Below, piece after piece: positions 37,138-46,370 of a stretch of 55,248 nucleotides of DNA; position 1 is the first letter of the stretch, and every line of letters begins with the position of its first letter. The translations under genes were made by a program, and so were the position numbers. This DNA is from Burkholderiales bacterium (GTDB lineage: Bacteria; Pseudomonadota; Gammaproteobacteria; Burkholderiales; Burkholderiaceae_C): positions 1 to 55,248 of the forward strand of contig JANYCG010000093.1 of assembly GCA_025360385.1 (NCBI GenBank), in the 5' to 3' direction. Below the pieces are notes generated by a model that searched no databases, was not told the origin of the DNA, and saw nothing but the letters and a program-made list of their open reading frames with translations.

Positions 37138-38511
37138 TCAAACTTTGCGCAGGTGCCAGGCCTTGGGCCTTGTGAAGGTTTTAATGCCCTCGGTTGACAG
37201 CGTCAGGCCCATTCCGGAATCCCCATAACCGCTCCAGGGCAGGCGCGGGCTAACGCGGTCGCAGCAGTTCCAGTAGACGCTGCCCGCGTTGACCTGAGCG
37301 AGCAACTGGCGGGCGCGGTTTTCATCCGGCGTGTACACCCCGGCTGTCAAGCCATACCGGGTGTCGTTCATCAATGCAATCGCTTGTGCATCTCCTGACA
37401 CGCTCTGGATACCGATGATGGGGCCAAAGCTCTCTTCACGCATCAAATCCATCGTGTGGTTGACCTGGGATAAAACCGTGGGTGCAAACCCGTTGCCAAA
37501 GCCGGGCAGCCGAGCGCCACCGGTTAGCAAGGTGGCACCTTTGGCCAGAGCATCAACCACCTGGCGCTCCAGCACGTCGAGTTGTGGCCTACGGGTGATG
37601 GCCCCGATGTAGGTGTCGTCGGCCATGGGGTCGCCCGCTTTAAAGCCCTTCACGGTGGCCACAAAAGCCGCCACAAACGCATCGTGGATTTTTTCATGCA
37701 CATAAATGCGCTCGACCGAGCAGCAGCTTTGCCCGGTGTTGTACATCGCACCGTCGGCCAGCGACTCGGCCGCCGTTTTTGGGTTGGCGTCGTCACACAC
37801 ATAGGTCGGGTCTTTGCCGCCGAGTTCGAGTTGCAGCTTGATGAAGCGCTGGCCCACTGCCTGCGCAATCTTGGCACCCGTGGCGACCGAGCCGGTGAAG
37901 AACACGCCGTCTACCGCTTGGGCCAGCAACGCGGCGCCGACGTCGCCTGCGCCCATCAGGCAGGCCATAAGGTCTTGGGGCACGCCTGCTTCGTGCAGCA
38001 GGCGCGTGATGGCCAAGCCCGTTTGGGCAGCAAATTCCGAGGGCTTGTACAACACGGCGTTACCCGCAAGCAGCGCCGGCAGGATCACGTTGCAGCCGAC
38101 AAACCAGGGGTAGTTCCAGGCCGAAATATTGGCCACCACGCCCAATGGTGCAAGCTCAATCTGTTCGGTCATGCCGCCTTCATTAAAAACAGTCTGCGTG
38201 CGCAGGCTCGCCTCGACCTCGGTGAGGAAAAAGTCGATGCGGCCCAGCAAACCATTCAATTCATTGCGCGACATGGTGATGGGTTTGCCGGTCTCGTGCG
38301 TCATCACGGTGGCCAGGGGATTGAGCTGGGCCACCACCGCGGCGCGAAAGCGTTCAATGCAGGCTTTACGCTGGGCCAATGGCGTGGTCGCCCAGGCAGG
38401 CTGCGCGGCACGGGCTAGGCGGTAGCGGGCGGCGACAGACGCGGCATCGTCGGCGGGCAGGCTTGCAATTTTTTGGCCATTGGCCGGGTTGTAAATGTCC
38501 AAGTTGCGCAT
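37138..38511 (-). CDS. Aldehyde dehydrogenase family protein
   Basis: 457 residues. E229 (LELGGKDP) and the catalytic C263 (NTGQSCCSVER) are present, as are the NAD-site segment YKPSE and the FTGS motif. The family is that of succinate-semialdehyde and related dehydrogenases. Given the PuuD-like hydrolase, iron alcohol dehydrogenase and glutamine-synthetase-like ligase in the same operon, its substrate may be a gamma-glutamylated aminoaldehyde (PuuC-like role). It starts 9 bp after the hydrolase gene's stop. Confidence 0.93.
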   Translation of the reverse strand: MRNLDIYNPANGQKIASLPADDAASVAARYRLARAAQPAWATTPLAQRKACIERFRAAVVAQLNPLATVMTHETGKPITMSRNELNGLLGRIDFFLTEVEASLRTQTVFNEGGMTEQIELAPLGVVANISAWNYPWFVGCNVILPALLAGNAVLYKPSEFAAQTGLAITRLLHEAGVPQDLMACLMGAGDVGAALLAQAVDGVFFTGSVATGAKIAQAVGQRFIKLQLELGGKDPTYVCDDANPKTAAESLADGAMYNTGQSCCSVERIYVHEKIHDAFVAAFVATVKGFKAGDPMADDTYIGAITRRPQLDVLERQVVDALAKGATLLTGGARLPGFGNGFAPTVLSQVNHTMDLMREESFGPIIGIQSVSGDAQAIALMNDTRYGLTAGVYTPDENRARQLLAQVNAGSVYWNCCDRVSPRLPWSGYGDSGMGLTLSTEGIKTFTRPKAWHLRKV

Positions 38512-38520
38512 CGGTCTGCC

Positions 38521-39333
38521 TTAATCCTTGGCGGCCACTGTCGCCACTGCACTGCGGACACGTTGGGCCTGGTTTAGAAAATCGTGCAGCAAGGCAGAGT
38601 CATCCAGCACGCCGTCCGCGCGGTGATGAAACTCCGGATGCCATTGCACCGCCGCCACCCAGTCTTTGCCCGAGTGGCCGCCGGTGGAGCGAATCGCCTC
38701 AACCACCCCGTCTGCCGGGCAATGGGCTTCCACCACAAAACCGGGTGCCAAGGTCTTGATGCCCTGGTGGTGGATGCTGTTAATTTTGGCGTTGCCTGCT
38801 TCGGGCAACAAAGCCGCCAGACGCGATGCAGGCTTGATCGCCAGGCCGTGAAAATGCTGGTCATACGCCTCGCCATCGCGATGAACCAATGCCCCCGCCC
38901 GCTGGCTTGAAATGTCCTGGTACAAACTGCCGCCAAACGCGACGTTGATGAGCTGCAAGCCCCGGCAAATCCCAAACACCGGCTTGCCAGCGTCGACAAA
39001 GGCCTTGACCAGCGCGATCTCATAGGCGTCGCGGATGCGGTCGCCATCCCACTGGGCCTGCAGGGGCTGCTCACCATAACTGCCCGGCCAGACGTCAGCG
39101 CCGCCATGCAGCACCAGGCCATCGAGCCACTGTGCGTAATCAGCCAGGCTGACGTCGCCACGCGCCGTGTCGCCCGTCACTGGCGGGATCATCACCGGCA
39201 AAGCGCCGCCCGACATGAGCCAGTGCGACATGGACTGCTCCAGGTAATGCAGGGTCTTTTTGCCAAAGGCGATGCGTGCAGGATCCGGGTGCATGAAGCA
39301 TGCGCTGATGCCAATCTTGAGCCTTGGCGTCAT
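38521..39333 (-). CDS. Gamma-glutamyl-gamma-aminobutyrate hydrolase family protein (PuuD-like)
   Basis: 270 residues, class I glutamine amidotransferase-like peptidase C26 fold. The nucleophile is C123 in PVFGICRGLQLIN, and the histidine and glutamate of the triad lie in AVQWHPEF near residue 235. PuuD releases glutamate from gamma-glutamyl amides. Here it lies directly against the iron alcohol dehydrogenase gene (that gene's stop codon abuts this start codon) and before the aldehyde dehydrogenase gene, as in gamma-glutamylation pathways. Confidence 0.92.
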   Translation of the reverse strand: MTPRLKIGISACFMHPDPARIAFGKKTLHYLEQSMSHWLMSGGALPVMIPPVTGDTARGDVSLADYAQWLDGLVLHGGADVWPGSYGEQPLQAQWDGDRIRDAYEIALVKAFVDAGKPVFGICRGLQLINVAFGGSLYQDISSQRAGALVHRDGEAYDQHFHGLAIKPASRLAALLPEAGNAKINSIHHQGIKTLAPGFVVEAHCPADGVVEAIRSTGGHSGKDWVAAVQWHPEFHHRADGVLDDSALLHDFLNQAQRVRSAVATVAAKD

Positions 39334-40473
39334 TTACATGGCCGCCTCAAACAACTGTTTGAAATCAGATGCGATACAGGGTCGCGGATTCGTCTGATGG
39401 CACATGTCAGCGGTAGCGATTTCAATCAGCCGAGGCAAGTGCTCGGGCTTGACACCGTGCGACGCCAGGCCACCTGTGATGCCCACACTCACCTTGAGCT
39501 GCTTCAGCCACGACACAAAACCCTTGCCGTCGCCGCCGATGTGGCAGACATGGGCCAACTCGTCAAATTTGGCTGGGGCGGCCTCGTAGTTCCAGGCCAT
39601 CACGGTGTCGATCATGAGCGCATTGGCCAGGCCATGGTGCAGGTCGCACACTGCGCCCAGGGCGTGGGCGCAGGAGTGCACTGCGCCCAGGTCCTTCTGG
39701 AACGCAATGGCACCCATCATGGAGGCCATCATCATGTCGCTTCGGGCCTGAAGGTTGCCCGGCTCCCTGACGGCGGTCAACAGCGCCGCCGCGGCAATGC
39801 GCACCCCCTCCAACGCAATGCCGTCGCACAGGGGGTGGTAGGCGGGCGAGAGGTAACTTTCGATGTTATGAGTGAGTGCGTCCATGCCGGTGGCAGCGGT
39901 CACGGCAGCGGGCAGGCCCAGCGTGAGTTCGGGGTCAGCAAACACGGTTCTGGCGAGGATTTTGGGGCTGAAGACCACGCGCTTCAAATGCGTGTCGTTC
40001 TCGCTCACCACCGACGAGCGGCCTACCTCGGACCCGGTGCCCGAGGTGGTGGGCAGGGCCACAAAGTAGGGCAATGCGTTGACGATGGGGCGCACCTGCG
40101 GGTGGTCCCACACGTAGTCCAGAATGTCGCCTTCATGTGTGGCCGCCACACCCACCACCTTGGCCACGTCCAGCGCCGCGCCGCCGCCAAAGCCGATCAC
40201 GCAGTCTGCGCCATGGGCCTTGTAGGCGGCTGCGCCGTCCATCACCTGGTTGCAGGTCGGGTTGCCGAACACACCGCTGAACACGGCCACATCCAGCCCG
40301 GCCAGATGGGTCTTGAATTCGGCCAGCACGGGCAGCGCGCCCAGCCCCTTGTCGGTCACGATCAGCGGGCGCTTGAAGCCGCGCTCCTGCAGGTGCGGAC
40401 CCACCAGCTTGCGCGCGCCGGGGCCGAACTGGATGGGGGTGGGGAAGTTGAAGCCGGAGATAGTCATGGTCAA
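39334..40473 (-). CDS. Iron-containing alcohol dehydrogenase
   Basis: 379 residues, group III Fe-dependent dehydrogenase. FGGGAALDVAKVVG is the NAD-binding GGGS-like loop; the metal ligands lie in SCAHALGAVCDLHHGLANALM and nearby. TTG 40473 is 7 bp from AGGA, whereas the ATG at 40467 is 13 bp away, so TTG is preferred; the difference is two residues. It is 18 bp downstream of the HEPN/CBS gene. In context it could oxidise a gamma-glutamylated alcohol amide, for example gamma-glutamylethanolamide, to the aldehyde. Confidence 0.92.
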   Translation of the reverse strand: MTMTISGFNFPTPIQFGPGARKLVGPHLQERGFKRPLIVTDKGLGALPVLAEFKTHLAGLDVAVFSGVFGNPTCNQVMDGAAAYKAHGADCVIGFGGGAALDVAKVVGVAATHEGDILDYVWDHPQVRPIVNALPYFVALPTTSGTGSEVGRSSVVSENDTHLKRVVFSPKILARTVFADPELTLGLPAAVTAATGMDALTHNIESYLSPAYHPLCDGIALEGVRIAAAALLTAVREPGNLQARSDMMMASMMGAIAFQKDLGAVHSCAHALGAVCDLHHGLANALMIDTVMAWNYEAAPAKFDELAHVCHIGGDGKGFVSWLKQLKVSVGITGGLASHGVKPEHLPRLIEIATADMCHQTNPRPCIASDFKQLFEAAM

Positions 40474-40491
40474 TACAAATTCCTGTGTTGG

Positions 40492-41250
40492 TTAAAGCAG
40501 ATCGAATGCCATGACGATGCCCACTAGATGATTTGCGTCATCCATAACGAGCAGCGGCTCTGCCTTTTTGCTCAACTTCTCACGAGCTTTGGCAGCGCTA
40601 TCGTTTTCATTTGTGCAAGTAGCCGCAGAGAGTGAAATTCTCTCACTGCGCAGCAGTTCAGAAATTGGCGTACTCATGCACTTGGCGCGATCGGCCCTCT
40701 CAAGTGATCCAAGAGCAGACAAGACAGCTTCCGCTGAAAGGAGGTGCCATTTTTTCTCTAACCAATTGGGCAACCAAGAAAATGAATTCTTCAGCATGCT
40801 CTGTCGCGCAAATGAAAGCGGTTGCCAGCCCTCAGCCACCACAACATCACGAACCATATAGTCAGTAACTGTTTCCATATCTTTAGAAAGGCTCTCTTCT
40901 GCTATGAGGGAAATATCCAGACAGCCGACACCCAAGTGTCGCGCGTAGGCACCGCTGTGAACGGCGTCATTTCTTGCGTGCGCAAGCCGCCGTAAAAGGG
41001 ATTGCATATGGCTCTGTGCATCGTCTTCTATTGAAACCACATACGCACAAGGCGCTAAAAATTCTGCCAATGGCGTAACAAGGTCTTTTACAAAGAAGGG
41101 GGATGCGCTCAGTTCTTTGTACAGCCGACGACCAAGATTCTCAAGGCAAACGAATACCGGCAAGTAGGCTTCGGCATCGTTCAGCAAGCCGACTCGTGCC
41201 TGTCGGAAAGCTCCTAAATGAAACCGCCGCTCTTCAGGACTTAGCGTCAT
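40492..41250 (-). CDS. HEPN-like/CBS-pair protein linked to a VapBC module
   Basis: 252 residues, not a family I can name. The N-terminal part (about 20-125) is helical and holds R93-N-D-A-V-H98, the R-x4-H motif of HEPN ribonucleases and toxins. The C-terminal half looks like two CBS domains: VTDYMVRDVVVAEGWQPLSFARQSML (about 128-180) and ISLSAATCTNENDSAAKAREKL, ending PLLVMDDANHLVGIVMAFDLL (about 205-252). CBS pairs bind adenine nucleotides. The start overlaps the vapC stop as ATGA, so it is coupled to a toxin-antitoxin pair. It may be a nucleotide-gated RNase or a third TA component. Composition is less GC-rich than its neighbours. Confidence 0.75.
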   Translation of the reverse strand: MTLSPEERRFHLGAFRQARVGLLNDAEAYLPVFVCLENLGRRLYKELSASPFFVKDLVTPLAEFLAPCAYVVSIEDDAQSHMQSLLRRLAHARNDAVHSGAYARHLGVGCLDISLIAEESLSKDMETVTDYMVRDVVVAEGWQPLSFARQSMLKNSFSWLPNWLEKKWHLLSAEAVLSALGSLERADRAKCMSTPISELLRSERISLSAATCTNENDSAAKAREKLSKKAEPLLVMDDANHLVGIVMAFDLL

Positions 41251-41645
41251 ACCAGCATCTCCATGCCCGTGATGCGCGTGGCCTTGGCGTCGAAGGTGAC
41301 AGTTTGCTGGCAGCCACGCTGTACACCCAGCGAGGCGATCAAGGCATCGGCAAAGTCAGCGCCAGACTGCTCAAACTCGTCCAACGCCAGCCATACTGCG
41401 TTGGCATCCTGCACCTCCAGATGCTCGTGTGCCAGAAGCTGTTCGACGACCTGGATCAATTCGTCGCGCGTGGCTTTGTAGCGAGACCGCAATACCCATG
41501 TGAGCTCAGCCAGCACCACCAAAGAGATGAATCCGGGGCGCTCGCGGGTGATGCGCTGCGCCATGAAGCGCGTGGCAAGTTGGCCCTGCCTGGGGTCGTC
41601 CTGCGCGAAATAGCGGACGAGAACGTTGGTGTCAATGCCGATCAC
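41247..41645 (-). CDS. vapC: PIN domain toxin, VapC family
   Basis: 132 residues, PIN-domain ribonuclease. The acidic metal-binding residues are D5 (MIGIDTNVLVRYF), E47 (VVLAELTWVL), D97/D100 (GADFADALIA) and D119 (TFDAKA). VapC toxins cut tRNA or rRNA and are neutralised by the antitoxin encoded just upstream. The start is GTG 41645, overlapping the vapB stop as GTGA; its own stop overlaps the HEPN/CBS gene. Confidence 0.93.
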   Translation of the reverse strand: MIGIDTNVLVRYFAQDDPRQGQLATRFMAQRITRERPGFISLVVLAELTWVLRSRYKATRDELIQVVEQLLAHEHLEVQDANAVWLALDEFEQSGADFADALIASLGVQRGCQQTVTFDAKATRITGMEMLV

Positions 41646-41893
41646 CTTCGGGGTTCCTGGCGGGAGCCCATTTCTTTGATGGCCTTGTTCATTTCGGCAA
41701 TGCTCAAGAGTTTGGCGCGCCGATTTTTGAACATGCCGCGCAAGGACGGCAAATCACTTTCCAGGGCGACAATGCGAAACCCGTTGCGTGCTGGCACAAA
41801 CTGGATCTTGTCGCCTGTTGCCAGGCCGAGGGCATCGCGCACGACCTTGGGCATGGTAATTTGACTTTTGCTGGTGAGAGTGGCTTCTTCCAT
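41642..41893 (-). CDS. vapB: AbrB/MazE-family antitoxin, VapB type
   Basis: 83 residues. The N-terminal swapped-hairpin DNA-binding domain is clear (ATLTSKSQITMPKVVRDALGLATGDKIQFV), and the basic C-terminal tail (about 48-83, MFKNRRAKLLSIAEMNKAIKEMGSRQEPRR) would wrap the toxin. It is first of the three-gene cassette; an 8-bp inverted repeat lies 33 bp upstream as a likely autoregulatory operator. ATG 41893 follows AGGAG. Confidence 0.92.
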   Translation of the reverse strand: MEEATLTSKSQITMPKVVRDALGLATGDKIQFVPARNGFRIVALESDLPSLRGMFKNRRAKLLSIAEMNKAIKEMGSRQEPRR

Positions 41894-41925
41894 GCTGGAC
41901 TCCTGGTTCTGGCGGTGTTGGCAAT

Positions 41926-41954
41926 AGTAAGGCGAATGTTAATTTTGCCTTACT
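41926..41954. promoter_or_regulatory. Inverted-repeat operator upstream of vapB
   Basis: AGTAAGGC (41926-41933) and GCCTTACT (41947-41954) are perfect arms 13 bp apart. On the minus strand TACTAT (41929-41924) could be the -10 box, so VapB binding to the repeat would block the promoter. It sits in the 82-bp gap after the glutamine-synthetase-like gene. Confidence 0.6.
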
Positions 41955-41975
41955 TTGAAAGCGGGTGCCATACGA

Positions 41976-43358
41976 TCAAATAATTTCAAAATAACGTTTC
42001 ATTTCCCAATCAGTGACCGCGTCCAGCCACTGGCGCCATTCCCATTCACGGGTGGCGGCGAAGTGGTCGACGAAGGCATCCCCGAGCCAGTCGCGGGCAA
42101 TGCTGGACTGCTGGAAGTTGCGGGTGGTTTCAATCAAGGTGCGGGGCGCGCGCGGGATGTGGTCTGCGCCCTGGTTGGTGCCGGTGACGGGCGGGGCATT
42201 GAGCTTGAGGCCTTTTTCAACGCCGTCCAGTCCGGCGGCAATCACGGCGGCCATGGCCAGGTAGGGGTTCACGTCGGCGCCGGGGCAACGCGTTTCCAGC
42301 CGCGTGGCCTTGGGGCTGCCAGCAATCACGCGGAAACTGGCCGTGCGGTTGTCCATGCCCCAGGTCGGTTTGACGGGTGCCCAGAAGCCGTCCACCAAGC
42401 GTTTGTAGCTGTTGATGGTCGGCCAGATGAGGGGCGCAAATTCCATCATGCAGGCAACCTGGCCAGCCAAGTAGCTCTCAAAGAGTTTGCTCATTTTGCG
42501 CGGGCTCTTCGCGTCGAAAAACAGATTACTTCCCCCACCCTTTTGGCCATCCGACAGGCTTTGGTGGATATGCCCGCTGCAACCGGGCAGGTTCTGGTGC
42601 GGCTTGGCCATGAAGCTCGGCATGACGCCGAAACGCGCCCCAATTTCCTTGGCGCCAGTCTTGAACAGGATGGCCCGGTCGGCCTGCGCCAGCGCTTCGC
42701 TGAACCCAATGGCGGCTTCATACACGCCGGGGCCGGTTTCGGTGTGCAGGCCTTCTATGGGGACGCCAAAGGCCAGCATGTCGTCCATGATGGCATTGAA
42801 AAATTCGCGGTTTTGGTTCACACGCAGGAGCGAATAACCAAACATGCCGGGGGTCAGCGGCTCGGGTGCCACACCTTTTTTGGCGGCCCAGCTTTGTGGT
42901 GTTTCCAAAAAGTTGTACCACTCGAACTCCATGCCTGTCATCACCTGAAAGCCCATTTTTTCGGCACGTTTCAGCACCCGCTTCAAGGTCTGGCGCGGGC
43001 ACACCGCATGCGGCGTTCCGTCTGCGTTGACAAACTCCCCCAGGAAGAAATCCACGTTGTTGTCCCACGGCACTTTGCGCGCGGTGGCCAGGTCCAGCCG
43101 CGCCAGCGCGTCCGGGAAACCATGCTGCCAGCCCGTCACTGACGTGTTGTCGTAACAGGTGTCCATCATGTCCCAGCCCAGCACCACGTCGCAAAACCCA
43201 AAGCCGCCCTTGGGATAAGGCTCGGCCGTGCCCAGAAATTTGTCCCGGTGCAGGTATTTGCCGCGCAGCACACCGTCAATGTCGCTCACGGCGACTTTGA
43301 CTTTGGTCGCACCGGATTTTTGAATCGCTGCGATGGCGGGATGCAGTTTGCTTGCCAT
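41976..43358 (-). CDS. Glutamine synthetase family protein (gamma-glutamylamide ligase, PuuA-like)
   Basis: 460 residues, glutamine synthetase fold. ATP and glutamate site motifs are visible: GMEFEWYNFLE, GPGVYEAAI, MPSFMAKPHQNLPGCSGHIHQSL and NRTASFRVIAG. The N-terminal part (KVKVAVSDIDGVLRGKYLHRDKFL) is typical of GlnA-like amine ligases rather than true glutamine synthetase. Such enzymes join glutamate to an amine such as putrescine, ethanolamine or isopropylamine. It starts 15 bp after phnW and is followed by the vapBC cassette, then by the alcohol dehydrogenase, PuuD-like and aldehyde dehydrogenase genes. Confidence 0.9.
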   Translation of the reverse strand: MASKLHPAIAAIQKSGATKVKVAVSDIDGVLRGKYLHRDKFLGTAEPYPKGGFGFCDVVLGWDMMDTCYDNTSVTGWQHGFPDALARLDLATARKVPWDNNVDFFLGEFVNADGTPHAVCPRQTLKRVLKRAEKMGFQVMTGMEFEWYNFLETPQSWAAKKGVAPEPLTPGMFGYSLLRVNQNREFFNAIMDDMLAFGVPIEGLHTETGPGVYEAAIGFSEALAQADRAILFKTGAKEIGARFGVMPSFMAKPHQNLPGCSGHIHQSLSDGQKGGGSNLFFDAKSPRKMSKLFESYLAGQVACMMEFAPLIWPTINSYKRLVDGFWAPVKPTWGMDNRTASFRVIAGSPKATRLETRCPGADVNPYLAMAAVIAAGLDGVEKGLKLNAPPVTGTNQGADHIPRAPRTLIETTRNFQQSSIARDWLGDAFVDHFAATREWEWRQWLDAVTDWEMKRYFEII

Positions 43359-43373
43359 GGTGTGCTCCTGAAA

Positions 43374-44513
43374 TTAAAGCGCTGGCGCGGCAGACTGGAT
43401 GCCCATGTCGGTCAATGCCAGCGCTACCGCATGCACGGCCTGTTCCATTTCAACCGGGCCAATGGCGCCAATGCAGCCCACGCGGAAAGTTTCAATTTGC
43501 GTAAGTTTGCCCGGGTAAAGAATGAAGCCGCGCGCCCGTGCCGCCGCATAGAAAATTTTGAAATCGTATTGAGGATCCGCCGGCGCATGGAAAGTCACAA
43601 TGATGGGGGCTTGCACGGCTGAGTCCAGAAACGGCTTGAAGCCAAGTTTTGCCATACCCGCAATCAGGGTCTGGCAATTGGCCGTGTACCGCGCCAGGCG
43701 CGCGGGCTGGCCGCCCTGCTCCTCAAACTGCGCAATGGCCTCGTGCAGCGCCACCACCACATGCGTGGGCGGCGTGAAGCGCCATTGGGTGGTTTTTTCC
43801 ATGTAGGCATATTGGTCGTACAGGTCCATTGCCAGCGACGGGCTGCGGCCCGCGCAAGCCTGGAGCACGGCTTTTCGGATGAACACAAAACCCATGCCGG
43901 GCACGCCCTCCAGGCATTTGCCGCTGGCAGCGACGAGTGCGTCGAAGCGGGTGGTGCGGGCATCAATTTCCAGCGCGGCAAATGAACTCATGGCGTCGAC
44001 GATCAAGCCCTTGCCATGGCGTTCGCATACGTCGGCAATTTCTTTCAAGGGGTTTAAAACGCCAGCGCCGGTTTCGCAATGGATCATCATCACGTGGGTG
44101 ATCGGAGTCCCCTGCGGTAGACGCGACGCATCCTGCGTCAGCATTTCGTCGAGCGCAGCAGGCGATACCGCCTGTGCCTCGTCAAACGGCATCATCGTGC
44201 ACTTGCGCCCCATCATGGTGGTCAGTTTGGCGGCGCGTTTGCAGTAGGCACCGTTGTCCAGCACCAGCACCTGGCCGTCGGCCGGCACCAGGGTGGCCAC
44301 CGCCGCCTCAACGCTGAAGGTGCCACTGCCTTGCAGGGGCACCACCACGTGGGTGTCGTGGCCGTGGATGACCTTGAGCAGGCTGTTGCGGATGCTGGCG
44401 GTGACGGCGTTGAAGTCACTGTCCCACGAACCCCAGTCTTTGAGCATGGCCAGCTTGGTGCGCCGTGTGGTGGTCAGCGGGCCCGGCGTTAAAAGAATTT
44501 TGTCTCGATCCAT
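43374..44513 (-). CDS. phnW: 2-aminoethylphosphonate--pyruvate transaminase
   Basis: 379 residues, class V PLP aminotransferase. It turns 2-aminoethylphosphonate plus pyruvate into phosphonoacetaldehyde and alanine. K199 ([16 protein letters not shown]) binds PLP and D173 (LIVDAMSSF) contacts its pyridine nitrogen; [14 protein letters not shown] is the usual N-terminus. ATG 44513 has GGAG upstream. It follows the transporter permease gene by 129 bp on the same strand; phnA and phnY of the same route lie across the divergent promoter. Confidence 0.95.
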   Translation of the reverse strand: MDRDKILLTPGPLTTTRRTKLAMLKDWGSWDSDFNAVTASIRNSLLKVIHGHDTHVVVPLQGSGTFSVEAAVATLVPADGQVLVLDNGAYCKRAAKLTTMMGRKCTMMPFDEAQAVSPAALDEMLTQDASRLPQGTPITHVMMIHCETGAGVLNPLKEIADVCERHGKGLIVDAMSSFAALEIDARTTRFDALVAASGKCLEGVPGMGFVFIRKAVLQACAGRSPSLAMDLYDQYAYMEKTTQWRFTPPTHVVVALHEAIAQFEEQGGQPARLARYTANCQTLIAGMAKLGFKPFLDSAVQAPIIVTFHAPADPQYDFKIFYAAARARGFILYPGKLTQIETFRVGCIGAIGPVEMEQAVHAVALALTDMGIQSAAPAL

Positions 44514-44642
44514 ATGGGCACTCCTATCCATTCAATTTTAGGATGCATTGCTGCCTTGCAAATCCTCGCAAAACTGTCGTGTTGCTGTGACGAGATCGAC
44601 ATTTCAGGACTTGTTCAGCGCTTCCCTTGCACCCACGTCAGC

Positions 44643-46370
44643 TCAACGTGAAGTGACGCGCCAGGCCTGGGTACGTTTGCCAACCCACCAGCCCAGCAGC
44701 ATGAATAACAAAGTCGCGATGGTCGACGCGATGCCAATCAACACCGCCATGGCAGCGGCAGCGGCGATCTCGCCGGCTTCGTCCAGGTTGAGGATGGCGA
44801 TGGAGGCCACTTTGTTGTCGGGCGAATACAAAAACACCACGGCGGAAATGGTGGTCATGGCGTTGATGAAAAAATAACGCGCAATGTCGATCAGCGCGGG
44901 TGTGCAGATGGGCAAGGTGACGCGCCAGAAGGTTTTAAAGAAGGGCACTTTCAGCGAGGCGCTGACGGCTTCAAATTCGCTGTCGAGGCTCTTCAGGGCT
45001 GTCACTGCCGTCAGGTGGCCCGTGGTGTAAAAGTGGACGATGGTGCACAGGGTCAAAAGGGTGACGGTGTGGTAAAGCCCGTTGAGCGGATTGGCCGGTG
45101 CATTGAAGAAAAAGATGTAGCCCAGGCCCAGCACCAGCCCCGGCACGGCCATGGGCAACATGGCCAGCAATTTGACCAAGCCACGCAGTGCTTGCGTTCC
45201 TTTGGTTTTCTCCAACAAATAAGCGCCCACAAACACCAAAGCCGTGCCGAACACCGCTGTGCCAGCCGCCATTTTCAAACTGTTGACGAAGCCCACACCC
45301 ACCTCGGCGTCGACCAGGCCCATGCTGTAGTTGGCCCAGCTGGGCTTGAGGTTGTACGGCCACAAGGTGACGAAGGAGGCAAAGATGGCCATGCCCAACA
45401 TGGCCAGCATCAAGGTGGCGATGGCTAGGCAATACAGGGTGGCTAGACGGTCATGGTTTTTTGAAGGCACCGGGCGATAGGGCACGGCCCGCGCAGTGAG
45501 CATGGCCGTCTGGCGACGGCTGACATAACTGTCGACGCCAAAGGTCAACACGGCAGGCAGCAACAACAGGATGGCCACGACCGCCCCCTTGGCAAAGTCC
45601 TGCTGGCCAATCACCAGCTTGAACACATCGGTGGCCAACACGTTGAAGTTGCCGCCGATGACTTTGGGGATGCCAAAGTCGGTCATCACCAGGGTGAAGG
45701 TAACCAGCGCAGCCGAGATCAAGCCGTATTTCGCCCCCGGCAGCGTGATGGTGAAAAACTTGCGTCGCGCCTCGGTGCCCATGGCGCTGGCAGCTTCATA
45801 CAGGCGGGCGTCGGCCAGGCTCAGGGCCGTCACCAGAATCATCATGGCGTGGGGAAACACGGCGAAACATTCGGCCACCACAATGCCCGGCGCGCCATAA
45901 ATTTGGGCAATGCCAACGGCTTGCATCGCGGCCTTCAAGACACCCTGGTTGCCAAACCAGTAGATCAATGAAATGGCGGACAACAAGGAGGGTGCCAAAA
46001 GCGGGATGAGGGTAATGCCGCGAAACAGGGGCTTGAGCGGCATGCAAGACCGCGTGAGCGCGTAGGCAAAACCAAATGCCAGTGGCACTGTGATGGCCGT
46101 CACCAGGGCCGACACCCAGACGCTGTTCCACAAACTCTCTAGCAAAGCCGGCGTTTGGGCATACTCAATGAAGTTTTGCAGCCAGACGGCATGGCCGTCT
46201 TTGTCCTGCACCGCCTGCTGAAGAATAGACAACAGCGGTGCTGCCAAAAAAGCCAGCAATACCAAAGCGATCAGCACCACCAGGGCGTTGGAAACGCCGT
46301 CGGCCCAGTACAGCTTCTGTTGGACAGGCCGGGTTATTTGCCGGTCGTGCGGGAGGGTGGCCGCCGTCAT
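44643..46370 (-). CDS. phnU: 2-aminoethylphosphonate ABC transporter, fused permease
   Basis: 575 residues with two binding-protein-dependent permease domains in one chain (about 25-290 and 310-575). Each has an EAA loop that contacts the ATPase: EAASAMGTEARRKFFTITLP and EAVSASLKVPFFKTFWRVTLP. It would form the whole membrane channel, where classical systems use separate PhnU and PhnV. ATG 46370 shares one base with the stop of the ATPase gene (TGATG), with AAGGTG before it. Confidence 0.9.
   Translation of the reverse strand: MTAATLPHDRQITRPVQQKLYWADGVSNALVVLIALVLLAFLAAPLLSILQQAVQDKDGHAVWLQNFIEYAQTPALLESLWNSVWVSALVTAITVPLAFGFAYALTRSCMPLKPLFRGITLIPLLAPSLLSAISLIYWFGNQGVLKAAMQAVGIAQIYGAPGIVVAECFAVFPHAMMILVTALSLADARLYEAASAMGTEARRKFFTITLPGAKYGLISAALVTFTLVMTDFGIPKVIGGNFNVLATDVFKLVIGQQDFAKGAVVAILLLLPAVLTFGVDSYVSRRQTAMLTARAVPYRPVPSKNHDRLATLYCLAIATLMLAMLGMAIFASFVTLWPYNLKPSWANYSMGLVDAEVGVGFVNSLKMAAGTAVFGTALVFVGAYLLEKTKGTQALRGLVKLLAMLPMAVPGLVLGLGYIFFFNAPANPLNGLYHTVTLLTLCTIVHFYTTGHLTAVTALKSLDSEFEAVSASLKVPFFKTFWRVTLPICTPALIDIARYFFINAMTTISAVVFLYSPDNKVASIAILNLDEAGEIAAAAAMAVLIGIASTIATLLFMLLGWWVGKRTQAWRVTSR

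Noticed and set aside
39106-40527. 473-residue open frame on the plus strand
   Set aside because: Antisense to the PuuD-like and iron alcohol dehydrogenase genes, His/Gly-rich low-complexity product typical of shadow frames.
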